From Intrasporangiaceae bacterium (lineage in GTDB: Bacteria; Actinomycetota; Actinomycetes; Actinomycetales; Dermatophilaceae): 64,000 nt of DNA. A program made the translations under genes and the position numbers. The stretch covers positions 1 to 64,000 of the forward strand of contig JAJPIW010000061.1 in the NCBI GenBank assembly GCA_021324575.1, read 5' to 3'. Below the pieces are notes generated by a model, which did not search any database, had not been told where the DNA came from, and saw only the letters and a list, made by a program, of their open reading frames with translations. Below are positions 28,019-40,153 of this stretch, piece after piece. The stretch's first letter is position 1. Every line of letters begins with the position of its first letter.

Positions 28019-28109
28019 CGGGGCGGCATTCGACACCGGACGGAGACCCCATCAGAGGTCGCCAGCACACGGTCTTGCTCGCGCTTGACTCTAGGAGGAG
28101 GCTGACGCC

Positions 28110-29996
28110 ATGAGCGCCACCACCGACGGCCAGGGTTTCCGACGGCCGACTGTGGCCCAGCCCCGGACAGTGCCCATCGCCGACTATGGCTTTCTCTCCG
28201 ACGGGGAGGTGACCGCCCTCGTCTCCCCCGCTGGTGACGTGGACTGGATGTGCCTGCCGCGGATGGACGCGGGCAGTGTCTTCGGGCAGCTGCTGGGTCG
28301 TCATGCCGGCCGTTTCCGCCTCGCGCCCGCCGAGATCCTCGTGCCGACCGCCCGTCGCTACCTGCCGGGGACGATGGTCCTGGAGACCAGCTGGGGCACG
28401 CCCACCGGATGGATCATCGTCCGCGACGCGCTGCTCATCGGACCGTGGCGGCACGAGGACGACCTGGACCAGGTGATGCGCCGGACGCCGACCGACACCG
28501 ACGCCGAGCACATCCTGCTGCGCACCATCCGCTGCGTCTCCGGGGAGGTGCAGACGGTGCTGGAGTGCGAGCCGGTGCTCGACTACGGCCGCAAACCGGT
28601 CACCTGGGCCTACACCGACCACGTCTACCACCAGGCCCGGGCCACGGCCGAGGGCAGCGACATCCAGCTGACCCTCACGACCGACCTCCGGCTGGGCTTC
28701 GAGGGCGGCCAGGCAGGAGCCCGGACCCTGCTCAAGGAGGGCGACCTGCGCTTCGTCGCGCTCTCCTGGGGGCCGACGAACCCGCCACCGCTCACCTACG
28801 AGGACGCCTACCGACGACAGGTCTACACCGCCCACCACTGGCAGCACTGGCTCGGGCGGGGCAAGTTCCCCGACCACCCGTGGCGCAGCTACCTCCAACG
28901 CAGTGCCCTCACCCTCAAGGGCCTGACCTACGCACCGACCGGCGCCATCGCGGCCGCCTCGACGACCTCGCTGCCGGAGACGATCGGCGGCGGCCGCAAC
29001 TATGACTACCGGTTCGCCTGGATCCGCGACGCGACCTTTGCCCTGTGGGGCCTGTACTCGCTCGGCTTCGACTGGGAGGCGGTGGACTTCTTCTCCTTCA
29101 TCGCCGACGCCGCCGAGGGCGACAGCGACCTGCAGATCATGTACGGGATCGGCGGGGAGCGCGACCTCACCGAGCTCACCCTGGACCATCTGAGCGGGTA
29201 TGCCGGGTCGCGGCCGGTCCGGATCGGCAACGCGGCATACAGCCAGGTCCAGCACGACGTCTGGGGTGCGCTGCTGGACTCTGTCTACCTGCATGCCAAG
29301 ACCGCAGACCACGTCGACAGCCGGATCTGGCCGATCCTCGGCAAGCAGGTGGCCGCGGCGCTGGCCAGCTGGCGCGACCCGGACGCCGGGATCTGGGAGG
29401 TCCGCGGGGAGCTGCAGCACTTCACCTCCTCCAAGCTGATGTGCTGGGTCGCGGTCGACAGGGGGGCGAAGCTGGCCGCCATGATCGGCGAGGGCGCCGA
29501 GGCAGACCGCTGGGCGGAGGCGGCCGAGGAGATCAAGGCCGACATCCTCGAGCACGGGGTCGACGACCGCGGCGTCCTCACCCAGTACTACGGCGCCACC
29601 GCCCTGGACGCCTCACTGCTGCTCGCACCGCTCGTCGGGTTCCTGCCCGCCGACGACGAGCGGATCCGGGCCACCGTCCTGGCGATCGCCGACGAGCTGA
29701 CCGACGACGGGCTCGTCCTGCGCTACCGGGTCGAGGAGACCGACGACGGCTTCACCGGCGAGGAGGGCTCGTTCACGATCTGCTCGTTCTGGCTGGTCTC
29801 CGCCCTGTGCATCATCGGTGAGAAGGAGCGGGCCCATGCCCTGTGCGCCAAGCTGCTCTCGCTCGCCGGGCCGCTCGAGCTCTACGCCGAGGAGATCGAG
29901 GCGAAGTCGGGCCGGCACCTGGGCAACTTCCCCCAGGCGTTCACCCACCTGGCCCTCATCAACGCCGTCCTGCACGTCATCGACATGGAGGACTGA
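28110..29996 (+). CDS. Glycoside hydrolase family 15 (glucoamylase/trehalase-type)
   Basis: A 628-residue protein without signal peptide, hence cytosolic. Residues 1-260 form the N-terminal beta-sandwich (PIADYGFLSDGEVTALVSPAGDVDWMCLPRMD) and 280-625 the (alpha/alpha)6 barrel. Catalytic-site segments are visible: RNYDYRFAWIRDATFALWGL with the conserved W-I-R-D, and EEGSFTICSFWLVSAL containing the catalytic base glutamate. Mycobacterial members are trehalases, others act on alpha-1,4-glucans; the choice is open. A strong AGGAGGAGG precedes the ATG. Its place after the MFS gene implies hydrolysis of the imported disaccharide. Confidence 0.88.
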   Translation: MSATTDGQGFRRPTVAQPRTVPIADYGFLSDGEVTALVSPAGDVDWMCLPRMDAGSVFGQLLGRHAGRFRLAPAEILVPTARRYLPGTMVLETSWGTPTGWIIVRDALLIGPWRHEDDLDQVMRRTPTDTDAEHILLRTIRCVSGEVQTVLECEPVLDYGRKPVTWAYTDHVYHQARATAEGSDIQLTLTTDLRLGFEGGQAGARTLLKEGDLRFVALSWGPTNPPPLTYEDAYRRQVYTAHHWQHWLGRGKFPDHPWRSYLQRSALTLKGLTYAPTGAIAAASTTSLPETIGGGRNYDYRFAWIRDATFALWGLYSLGFDWEAVDFFSFIADAAEGDSDLQIMYGIGGERDLTELTLDHLSGYAGSRPVRIGNAAYSQVQHDVWGALLDSVYLHAKTADHVDSRIWPILGKQVAAALASWRDPDAGIWEVRGELQHFTSSKLMCWVAVDRGAKLAAMIGEGAEADRWAEAAEEIKADILEHGVDDRGVLTQYYGATALDASLLLAPLVGFLPADDERIRATVLAIADELTDDGLVLRYRVEETDDGFTGEEGSFTICSFWLVSALCIIGEKERAHALCAKLLSLAGPLELYAEEIEAKSGRHLGNFPQAFTHLALINAVLHVIDMED

Positions 29997-30062
29997 GCCG
30001 GCCTCCGCCGACCGGGTGGAGGTATGCCGGCGCGCCGGGACGCGTCCGAACACCTCCACCGA

Positions 30063-30788
30063 CTACGCGACGGAGGTGTCCTTGGCCGGAACGAGCAGGA
30101 CCGGCACGGGGGCGGACCGGACGATTTTCGAGGCGCCCGACCCGAGGAACAGCCGGGCCGCCGCAGCCAGCGAGCCGGAGCCCACGACGAGCAGGTCGCC
30201 CTCGGTCCAGGGCACGCTCTCGATCGCCCTGCTCCACGAGAAGCCCTCACCGACGACCAGCGAGGCAGCAAGCCGGCGGCCCAGGTCGTCCCCACGGTCG
30301 TCCACCTGCTCGCGCAGGCTGTCCTTGGTCCGGGCGACCCACGCATCGGTCACGAGGTCGTCGGCCGACTCCTCGATGCTGCCGAACACCCGCTTGTGCG
30401 GCCGGACGACGAAGGACACGGTCGATGATGCTGCCGAACGAGATCCTGCCCAGAGCACCCTTGCTCGACGACCCGAGCACGAGGGCGGTGGCGTCGATCT
30501 CGGCGACGAGGTCGAGCAGCCCAGCGGGGATGGAGGGCGCCCGCCGGACCACGTACGTCGCCTCGACGTCCGCCGGAAGGCTGGCACGCGCCCGGTCCAG
30601 GACGGCGTTTCCCCACTCGACGAGCGGGGCGACGTAGTCGCCGTCGACGCCGACGTCCTCGGGCGGTGCGGTGTGGCGACCACGACGGCGACGACGAGCG
30701 ACTGGCTCGTCGAGCGCGCAAGGACCGCTGCGAGCTCCAGGGCCGTCGTTCCGCTCTCCTGGGGCGTGTATCCGACGACGACTGCCAT
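30063..30788 (-). pseudogene. Tandem universal stress protein, frameshifted and internally deleted
   Basis: The first domain opens MAVVVGYTPQESGTTALELAAVLAR from the ATG at 30788. About 30660 one base is missing, moving the reading frame to EDVGVDGDYVAPLVEWGNAV..LVLGSSSKGALGRISFGSIID. Near 30420 the frame changes again to SFVVRPHKRVFGSIEESADD and runs to the stop at 30063 (PVPVLLVPAKDTSVA). Intact tandem-Usp proteins are near 290 residues; here 242 codons remain, so roughly 50 residues around the domain junction are lost. The start lies next to the stop of the permease remnant, so both once formed an operon. Confidence 0.75.
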
Positions 30789-30789
30789 C

Positions 30790-31288
30790 TCAGCCCAGGA
30801 CCGAGCCCGCGAGGGACTTCGCCTCGACGTGCGTGACGGGTATGCCGAGCGCTCGGCAGCGGTCCACGACGTCGAAGCGCTGCCACACCGACTCCGACGC
30901 CGGGAGCGCCGCGACGACGACCTGGTCCGGGTGGAACTGCGCGATCGCCGCCTGGAGGGCCCGCAGCGGACGGTAGTCGACGACGATGACCCAGAAGTAC
31001 CAGTAGAGCCACCCACCGAGAAGCCCGCCCAGTTGCCCAGCGCCTTGCGGGCATAGTCGGCGAACGACCCGGTCGTAGGGTTGGCCACCGCCATCTCGGC
31101 GAGCATCCGCATCACCAGGATGATGAGGACCCCGCACAGGGCGTACGTGATGAACGCACCCGGCCCGAAGTCCTTGGTCACCGAACCCGACCCGACGAAC
31201 AGGCCGGCGCCGATGATGCCGCCCATGGCGATCATCGTCAGCTGGCGCTGGGTCAGCGCCTTCTCAGCTCGGGCCCGGCCCCGGCCAT
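30790..31288 (-). pseudogene. Amino-acid (APC) permease remnant
   Basis: Starts as MAGAGPELR at 31288 after GGAAGG, then needs a one-base correction near 31257 to enter ALTQRQLTMIAMGGIIGAGLFVGSG, the hallmark first helix of APC permeases. A second missing base near 31019 is needed to read WLYWYFWVIVV. After that helix the sequence jumps to VDYRPLRALQ..PVTHVEAKS, a C-terminal cytosolic-type segment, so some 300 or more residues of membrane domain are absent. About 165 codons remain of an expected 450-550. Either genuine decay or local sequence error; three independent lesions favour decay. Confidence 0.75.
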
Positions 31289-31422
31289 GTCAGGCCTTCC
31301 CGGTCGGAGCTACTCGGCACAGCACGGACGGAGAGCGCTTCATGGCCGGTCCCTTCGCGGGGCTTCCGGCGAGGCGAGAGCCCCCGGCCTGAGGTGCGCG
31401 TCAGGTTACCAACGACGAGCCA

Positions 31423-31454
31423 GGACCGCTCGGCCACGGGTCGCCGAGCGGTCC
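31423..31454 (-). terminator. Strong hairpin downstream of aconitase
   Basis: GGACCGCTCGGC and GCCGAGCGGTCC pair perfectly over 12 bp around an 8-base loop, ending 8 bp after the aconitase stop codon. No T-run. Confidence 0.75.
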
Positions 31455-31461
31455 GGCAGGC

Positions 31462-34248
<2,787 letters not shown>

Positions 34249-34296
34249 GTGGCACTCCTGTCGTCTCGGCCGGCTCGCGCCGCCATGGTCAGAATT

Positions 34297-34314
34297 TATC
34301 TTGACATCAAGATA
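34297..34314. promoter_or_regulatory. Palindrome upstream of aconitase
   Basis: TATCTTGA-CA-TCAAGATA has perfect 8-bp arms around a two-base centre. It lies 49 bp before the acnA start and includes the stop codon of the upstream methyltransferase gene (34307-34309). Likely an operator for acnA; the protein binding it is not identifiable here. Confidence 0.6.
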
Positions 34315-35629
34315 TCACCTCGAAGTGCGCGATGCACTCCAGATGATGGGTCATCGGGAAGGCGTCGAAGGCACGCAGCCCCCGCAGCCGGTAGCCGTGT
34401 TCGGCGAGGTATGCCGTGTCCCTCGCCAGGGCGGCCGGGTCGCAGGCGACGTATGCCGCGGCCCGCGGCTGGAGGGCGGCGACCGCCGCGCACACGTCGC
34501 GTCCGGCGCCGGTCCGCGGCGGGTCGAGGACGACCAGGTCGGCCCGCTCGGGCAGCCAGGCCAGCCGGGTCGGGCGGCGCGTCGACGGCCGTCGACGGCT
34601 CCCCCGCGGCGTGCGTCGGGCCACCCCGAAGGCGTCGTCGACCCGGGCGCGGGCGACGACGACGTTGCGACGGTCCCCGACATTGACCCGGGCGGTCTGG
34701 ACGGCCAGCTCGTCGGACTCGACGGCGATGACCTGCCCGGTCGGCCCCACGGCATCGGCGAGCGCCACCGCGAACAGGCCCACCCCGGCATACAGGTCCA
34801 GCGCGCGTTCCCCCGGTCGGGGCTGGAGCGCCTGGAGGACGGCATCGGCGAACGTCGAGGCCGCCCCGGGATGGACCTGCCAGAACCCGCGCGCCGACAC
34901 CTCGAACTCGTGGAAGGCGCCACCGGCGTGGACGATCTCGCGGACCATCGGCACCGGTGCATCGCCGGCCATCGCACCCCGCGGCCCGATCTCGACGGCG
35001 ACGGGGTCCCCCAGTCCGGGTGCCACGACGTCGACGGCCTCGACCGGTCCGGCCGAGCCGAGCTCGAGCCAGTCCCCTTGGGTGGCCACGAGGCCGTTGA
35101 CGCCGTCGGTCGCGATGACGCAGCGGTCGACCTCGACGACGTCGTGCGAGCGGTGCTCACGCAGCCCGAGCCGGCCGCCCGCCGAGAGGGCGAACTCGAC
35201 ACGCGTCCGCCAGCCGAGCCCGTCGACGTCCCCGGGCACCGGCTCGACCGTCGGCGAGAGACCGAGCTCGTCGAGGTCGAGACCGGCCAGCCGGGCGAAC
35301 TGCTCGCGGACGACGTCGGCCTTGAGCAGCCGCTGCCGCGCGAGGGACACGTGCTGGAAGTCGCAGCCGCCGCAGCCGCCGGGGTGGGCGTACCGGCATA
35401 CCGGGTCCAGCCGGTCGGGAGAGGCGACCAGCACCGAGACGGCGTCGGCGCGCAGGAAGCGGTCGCCCTCGCCACCCTCGGTGACGCGGGCGAGGACCGT
35501 CTCACCGGGCAGCGTGTGCCGGACGAACAGCACGCGACCGTCGTGGCGGGCGACGCAGTGGCCGCCGTGGGCGACCGGGCCGACCTCGACGGTGACCTCG
35601 TCACCGACCACGAGATCGGCGCCGCTCAC
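34307..35629 (-). CDS. TRAM-domain class I SAM-dependent RNA uridine methyltransferase
   Basis: A 440-residue member of the TrmA/RlmD (RumA) family, predicted to methylate uridine C5 in tRNA or rRNA. An N-terminal TRAM domain (about 5-60) precedes cluster cysteines C78, C86 and C89 ([12 protein letters not shown]) and a fourth near LSPTV. SAM motif I is [14 protein letters not shown], and the catalytic cysteine is in [12 protein letters not shown]. The GTG overlaps the TGA of the permease gene, matching Rv2689c next to Rv2690c in M. tuberculosis. The stop lies inside the acnA palindrome. A 20-residue Arg/Pro-rich insert is unusual. Confidence 0.9.
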   Translation of the reverse strand: MSGADLVVGDEVTVEVGPVAHGGHCVARHDGRVLFVRHTLPGETVLARVTEGGEGDRFLRADAVSVLVASPDRLDPVCRYAHPGGCGGCDFQHVSLARQRLLKADVVREQFARLAGLDLDELGLSPTVEPVPGDVDGLGWRTRVEFALSAGGRLGLREHRSHDVVEVDRCVIATDGVNGLVATQGDWLELGSAGPVEAVDVVAPGLGDPVAVEIGPRGAMAGDAPVPMVREIVHAGGAFHEFEVSARGFWQVHPGAASTFADAVLQALQPRPGERALDLYAGVGLFAVALADAVGPTGQVIAVESDELAVQTARVNVGDRRNVVVARARVDDAFGVARRTPRGSRRRPSTRRPTRLAWLPERADLVVLDPPRTGAGRDVCAAVAALQPRAAAYVACDPAALARDTAYLAEHGYRLRGLRAFDAFPMTHHLECIAHFEVIS

Positions 35630-37686
35630 TCCTCGCCCCTGCGGTCCTCGCCCCGGCGGACGTCGCCCGGCGCCGGACCGGCATACCGCAGCTCGGCTCC
35701 GGCGGACGACTGCAGCTGCCACGGGACGGTGGACACCATGACCCCGGGGGTGAACATGAGGCGGGCCCGGATCCGCAGCGCACTCTGGTTGTGCAGGATC
35801 TGCTCCCACCAGTGACCGAGGACGTACTGCGGGATGTAGACGACGACCAGGTCGCGAGGGTTGTCGGTGCGCAGCGACTTGACATAGGCGATGACCGGCC
35901 GGGTGATCTCGCGGAACGGCGACCCGAGGGTCTTGAGCGGGACGGGCAGGTTGCGACGGTCCCACTCCTCCTGCAGGGCAGCGGTGTCTTCGGGGTCGAC
36001 GTCGACGGTGACGGCTTCGAGGATCGAGGGTCGGGTGGCCCGTGCGTAGGCGAGCGCCCGCAGCGCCGGCTTGTGCAGCTTGGAGACGAGGACGATGGCG
36101 TGCACGCGGGACGGCAGGAGCTGGTCGGTGTCCTCGACGGCGCGGATCTCGTCGGACACCCGCAGGTAGTGGGTCCGGATGGCGCGCATCATGACGAAGA
36201 GGAAGGCCATCGCGGCGATCGCGATCCAGGCGCCCTTGGCGAACTTGGTCACGAGGACCACGATGAGGACGGTCCCCGACATCGTCGCGCCGAGCCCGTT
36301 GATCAGCCGGCTGCGCATCATCCGGCCGCGGGTGGCGCTGTCCCGTTCGACACGCAACAGCCGGTTCCAGTGGCGGATCATGCCGACCTGGCTGGTCGTG
36401 AAGGAGACGAAGACCCCGACGATGTACAGCTGGATCAACCGGCTGACCTGGGCGTCGAAGGCGACGATGAGGATGATCGCGCCGACCGCGAGGATGACGA
36501 TGCCGTTGCTGAAGGCGAGCCGGTCGCCGCGGTTGTGCAGCTGCCGGGGCAGGTAGCCGTCCTTGGCGAGGATCGAGGCGAGGACGGGGAAGCCGTTGAA
36601 CGCGGTGTTCGCGGCGAGGATGAGGATGATCCCGGTGGCGGCGATGGTGAAGTAGAACGCGGGCGGGAAGTGGTCGAAGACAGCCCTGGCCAGCTGGCCG
36701 ATGATCGTCTGCTGGTCGTACTCGTAGCCGTTCGGGAAGCGCACGGCCCCGGGTCCGATCTGGGTGCCGTGCTGTCCGCCCAGGGTGAGCCGCGCCATGT
36801 CGCTGTCGGGGTCGACGTAGCGCATGTGGGCCTTGCTGGCCAGGGTGATGATGCCGAGGAGCATCGTCACCGCGATGGTCCCCATGAGCAGCAGCGTCGT
36901 CGCAGCGTTCTTGCTCTTCGGCTTCTGGAAGGCCGGGACGCCGTTGCTGATGGCCTCCACCCCGGTGAGCGCGGCACAGCCGGAGGAGAACGTCCGCAGT
37001 AGCAGGAACATCCCGGCCGCGGTGCCGAGCCCGCCGACGAAGGTGTGCTCCGCCGGGACGTCGAACCTCGCGCTCTCGACCATCGGCAGGGAGCCGGTCG
37101 CCGCCCGGATGAGACCCCAGATGGTCATCCCGACGATGGCCACCATGAAGCAGTACGTCGGGATCGCGAACGCGGTCCCTGACTCGCGCACACCACGGAG
37201 GTTCATCGCGGCGAGCAGGATGACGAGACAGACCGCGGTGATCGCCTCGTGCCCGTTGACGAAGGAGAGCGCCGAGGAGGCGTTCTGGACCCCCGAGGAC
37301 ACCGACACCGCGACCGTGAGGACGTAGTCGACGAGGAGCGCGCTGGCCACCGTGAGCCCGGCAAAGGACCCGACGTTGACCGTCGCCACCTCGTAGTCGC
37401 CTCCCCCGGACGGATAGGCGTGGACGTTCTGCCGGTAGGACGCGACGATCGTGAGCATCACGAGGGCGACGGCGATGCCGATCTTCCACGAGAACGCATA
37501 GGCCGACAGCCCCGCCACGGACAGCGTGATGAACACCTCGTCCGGCGCGTAGGCCACCGAGGACAGGGCGTCGGAGGCGAACACGGGAAGTGCCAGCCGC
37601 TTGGGCAGGAGCGTGTCGCCGAGCCGGTCGCTGCGCATGGCGCGGCCGATGAGCAGCCGCTTGAGCAGGCGTCCTGAGGAAGGCAC
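35626..37686 (-). CDS. KimA-like APC-family potassium transporter
   Basis: A 686-residue protein with twelve hydrophobic segments (about 30-480) and a C-terminal cytosolic domain (about 500-670). It closely follows Bacillus subtilis KimA (YdaO), the c-di-AMP-regulated potassium transporter: SDALSSVAYAPDE, SYRQNVHAYPSGGGDYE, FSSGCAALTGVEAISNGVPAF, GDRLAFSNGI and the ending LHNQSALRIRARLMF..VSTVPW. Potassium as substrate is inferred from that similarity and from two divergent TrkA-type genes 76 bp away. Database entries often call it an amino-acid permease. The GTG at 37686 begins the conserved N-terminus. Confidence 0.85.
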   Translation of the reverse strand: MPSSGRLLKRLLIGRAMRSDRLGDTLLPKRLALPVFASDALSSVAYAPDEVFITLSVAGLSAYAFSWKIGIAVALVMLTIVASYRQNVHAYPSGGGDYEVATVNVGSFAGLTVASALLVDYVLTVAVSVSSGVQNASSALSFVNGHEAITAVCLVILLAAMNLRGVRESGTAFAIPTYCFMVAIVGMTIWGLIRAATGSLPMVESARFDVPAEHTFVGGLGTAAGMFLLLRTFSSGCAALTGVEAISNGVPAFQKPKSKNAATTLLLMGTIAVTMLLGIITLASKAHMRYVDPDSDMARLTLGGQHGTQIGPGAVRFPNGYEYDQQTIIGQLARAVFDHFPPAFYFTIAATGIILILAANTAFNGFPVLASILAKDGYLPRQLHNRGDRLAFSNGIVILAVGAIILIVAFDAQVSRLIQLYIVGVFVSFTTSQVGMIRHWNRLLRVERDSATRGRMMRSRLINGLGATMSGTVLIVVLVTKFAKGAWIAIAAMAFLFVMMRAIRTHYLRVSDEIRAVEDTDQLLPSRVHAIVLVSKLHKPALRALAYARATRPSILEAVTVDVDPEDTAALQEEWDRRNLPVPLKTLGSPFREITRPVIAYVKSLRTDNPRDLVVVYIPQYVLGHWWEQILHNQSALRIRARLMFTPGVMVSTVPWQLQSSAGAELRYAGPAPGDVRRGEDRRGEE

Positions 37687-37762
37687 GGCGTCACTCTAGT
37701 GGCGGCTTCCACGCCTCAAGGGTGCCGGTCAGCCGTGCGCCCGACGGTGTAGCGTCCCTCCC

Positions 37763-38425
37763 GTGCATTTCGTCATCATGGGTTGCGGGCGTGTCGGCGC
37801 CTCCCTGGCGCGGTCCCTGGAGCGGGCCGGCCACGAGGTCGCTGTCATCGACCAGGAGGAGAGCGCGTTCCGCCGGCTCGGCACCTCCTTCGAGGGCCGC
37901 TGCGTGACCGGTGTGGGCTTCGACCGCGACACCCTCATCGAGGCCGGCATCGAGGACGCCTACGCGTTCGCGGCCGTGTCCAGCGGTGACAACTCCAACA
38001 TCCTCGCGGCCCGCGTGGCCCGAGAGACCTTCGGCGTCGAGAACGTCGTGGCGCGTATCTACGACCCCGGCCGCGCCGAGGTCTACCAGAAGCTGGGCAT
38101 TCCCACCGTCGCCACGGTCAAGTGGACCTCCGACCAGATGCTGCGCCGCTTGCTCCCCCACGGTCACGTCCCGGAGTTCACCGACCCCTCGGGCACGATC
38201 GTGATGGCCGAGACGCCCCTCGCGGCGAGCTGGATCGGTCGCCCGTATGCCGAGATCGAGACGACGACGCGCACTCGTGTCGCCTTCGTCGTCCGGATGG
38301 GCGAGGGACTGATCCCCGGGCCGGACGCCGTCTACCAGGAGGGTGACCTCGTCTACCTCGTCGTGCCGCGTCGCCGGTTCGCCGAGGTCGAGCGACTCCT
38401 CGACGCGCCCCCGCCCGTCCACTGA
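37763..38425 (+). CDS. ceoB: TrkA-type potassium uptake regulator, first copy
   Basis: A 220-residue cytosolic NAD(P)-binding regulator of potassium transport. Residues 1-140 are the RCK_N Rossmann domain (FVIMGCGRVGASLARSLERAGHEVAVID) and 145-215 the RCK_C (TrkA_C) domain. It matches Rv2691 by order and type. The GTG start leaves only 76 bp to the divergent KimA-like gene, so both may share a control region. A second TrkA copy follows. Confidence 0.9.
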   Translation: MHFVIMGCGRVGASLARSLERAGHEVAVIDQEESAFRRLGTSFEGRCVTGVGFDRDTLIEAGIEDAYAFAAVSSGDNSNILAARVARETFGVENVVARIYDPGRAEVYQKLGIPTVATVKWTSDQMLRRLLPHGHVPEFTDPSGTIVMAETPLAASWIGRPYAEIETTTRTRVAFVVRMGEGLIPGPDAVYQEGDLVYLVVPRRRFAEVERLLDAPPPVH

Positions 38426-38447
38426 CCGCCAGCGAAGGACTCACGAC

Positions 38448-39134
38448 ATGCGCGTCATCATCGCCGGAGCCGGCAGCGTCGGCCGGTCGATCGCCCGCGA
38501 GCTGCTCCACAACGGCCACCAGGTACTCCTCATGGACCGCGACGCGGACGCCCAGCGGGTGGCCCGGGTCCCCGACGCCTCCTGGTTGCAGGCCGACGCC
38601 GCCGAGATCAGCGCCCTGGAGGAGGCAGGTCTGGCCAACTGCGACGTCGTCGTTGCGGCCACCGGTGACGACAAGGTCAACCTCGTCGTCTCCCTCCTCG
38701 CCAAGACCGAGTTCGGCGTCCCGCGCACGGTGGCCCGGGTCAACAACCCCAAGAACGAGTGGATGTTCGACGAGGCTTGGGGCGTCGACGTCGCGGTCTC
38801 GACGCCACGCCTCATGACCGCTCTCGTCGAGGAGGCCGTGAGCGTCGGGGACCTCGTGCGGATCTTCCAGTTCCAGCACGGTCAGGCGACCATGGTCGAG
38901 CTGACCCTTCCGCCGGACAGCCCGTATGCCGGGAACCGGGTCGGCGACGTCGCCTTCCCCCCGGACACGGTGCTCGTCGGGATCATCCGCGAGGACCACC
39001 CGATCGCGCCCAGCCGCGACGACTCCCTCGAGGCCAACGACGAGTTGCTCTTCCTCACGACCCCGGAGACCGAGGACGCCCTGGAGGCGATGCTCAGCCC
39101 CGGCCAGCGGATCCCGCGCGGCCGGGAGGCGTGA
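38448..39134 (+). CDS. ceoC: TrkA-type potassium uptake regulator, second copy
   Basis: A 228-residue paralogue of the preceding gene: RCK_N domain with VIIAGAGSVGRSIARELLHNGHQVLLMD at the start, then RCK_C (ATMVELTLPPDSPYAG). It corresponds to Rv2692. It lies 22 bp after the first copy, in one transcription unit. The 3' end overlaps the convergent DUF3159 gene by 41 bp. Two proteins would form a heteromeric ring on a transporter. Confidence 0.9.
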   Translation: MRVIIAGAGSVGRSIARELLHNGHQVLLMDRDADAQRVARVPDASWLQADAAEISALEEAGLANCDVVVAATGDDKVNLVVSLLAKTEFGVPRTVARVNNPKNEWMFDEAWGVDVAVSTPRLMTALVEEAVSVGDLVRIFQFQHGQATMVELTLPPDSPYAGNRVGDVAFPPDTVLVGIIREDHPIAPSRDDSLEANDELLFLTTPETEDALEAMLSPGQRIPRGREA

Positions 39135-39786
39135 CCGCCTCGGGGTCGTAGGGCGTCTGCCCGCGCAGGAGCAGGCCCCCCATGACGGCGACGGCTGCGG
39201 CATACGCGGGCCAGCCGAGGACCAGCTTGGCGACGCCGAGCGCCGTGACGTTGCCCGCGGCATACAACGGCACCATGACGGCGGCCCGGAGCGCGGCCAG
39301 CCCGACGAGCACCCAGGTGAGCCGGCTGCACACCTTGACGATGTCGGCGTGCCGGCGCCAGCCGAACGGGTCCTCTCCCGCCGTCGGCTCGGCCGCCCCG
39401 ATCATGAAGCCGATGACCGGCCAGCGGGCCAGGATCGACAGGAGCGACACGACACCGACGCCGGCGCTCCACAGGATGCCGGGGAGGAAGGCATCCTGCG
39501 CCCTGCCGCTGCGCAGCGCGAAGACCGCGGCGATGCCGATACCGACCACGCCGGACAGGACGAACTGGAGGCTCTCCCGCCGTGCGATCCGCAGCGCGGC
39601 GATGACGACGGCGACAGCTCCCGCGATGCCGAGGGCAAGGCGCAGGTCATGACGCCACACCCACACCGCGACGAAGACGGCCGTCGGGACGGCCGCCTCC
39701 AGCGAGCCGCGCCAGCCGCCGACGGCGGCGGCCAGCCGGCCGCGAATGTGTTCCTCGACCGTCGCTACCGGGGCCTCAGCGGCCAC
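39094..39786 (-). CDS. DUF3159 membrane protein
   Basis: A 230-residue protein with about five to six hydrophobic segments. The family motif region SLEAAVPTAVFVAVWVW and LARWPVIGFMIGAAEP are recognisable, and GWRRHADIVKVCSRLTWV is a conserved loop. It corresponds to Rv2693c in order. Function is unknown. Its GTG start overlaps the OB-fold gene by 11 bp, and its end overlaps ceoC on the other strand. Confidence 0.85.
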   Translation of the reverse strand: MAAEAPVATVEEHIRGRLAAAVGGWRGSLEAAVPTAVFVAVWVWRHDLRLALGIAGAVAVVIAALRIARRESLQFVLSGVVGIGIAAVFALRSGRAQDAFLPGILWSAGVGVVSLLSILARWPVIGFMIGAAEPTAGEDPFGWRRHADIVKVCSRLTWVLVGLAALRAAVMVPLYAAGNVTALGVAKLVLGWPAYAAAVAVMGGLLLRGQTPYDPEAVTPPGRAGSAGRG

Positions 39787-40153
39787 GGTTGGGGACGATC
39801 GTGTAGGTCGGGTTGTAGATCGTCGGTATGCCGCGCACCCGGGTCACCCGCCCGTGCGCCTTGAGGAAGGTGCCGGGGGCGATCCCGCCGATGCTGCGTC
39901 GTCCGAGCCAGACCAGGTTGAGTGGCCGGCTGCCGTCGTAGAGCTCGACCACGAGGGTCGGGACGCTCGCCTTGGGCGGCAGGGTCACCGAACGCACCGA
40001 GCCGCAGACGTCGACGACCTGCCGGTCGCCGAGCTGGTCGATGGGGGTCGCGCCGACCCGCTCGGTGTCCTCGCGCAGTTCCTGGGCCTCGTGCTGGGTG
40101 GCCGTCTGGGTCAGAGAGGTCTTCAGGCGTGACCAGGCCGAGCCGCGCTCCAT
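39776..40153 (-). CDS. OB-fold nucleic-acid-binding protein
   Basis: A 125-residue protein with a short helical N-terminus and an OB-fold (about 35-122) containing VVDVCGSVRSVTLPP, VELYDGSRPLNLVWLG and FLKAHGRVTRVRGIPTIYNPTYTI, the pattern of actinobacterial anticodon/RecG-like OB proteins (Rv2694c type). Likely binds single-stranded nucleic acid. Overlaps the DUF3710 stop and the DUF3159 start. Confidence 0.85.
   Translation of the reverse strand: MERGSAWSRLKTSLTQTATQHEAQELREDTERVGATPIDQLGDRQVVDVCGSVRSVTLPPKASVPTLVVELYDGSRPLNLVWLGRRSIGGIAPGTFLKAHGRVTRVRGIPTIYNPTYTIVPNRGR

Noticed and set aside
30790-31137. An intact small protein over the permease remnant
   Set aside because: Its N-terminal third is an out-of-frame reading of the permease; the useful sequence starts mid-way.
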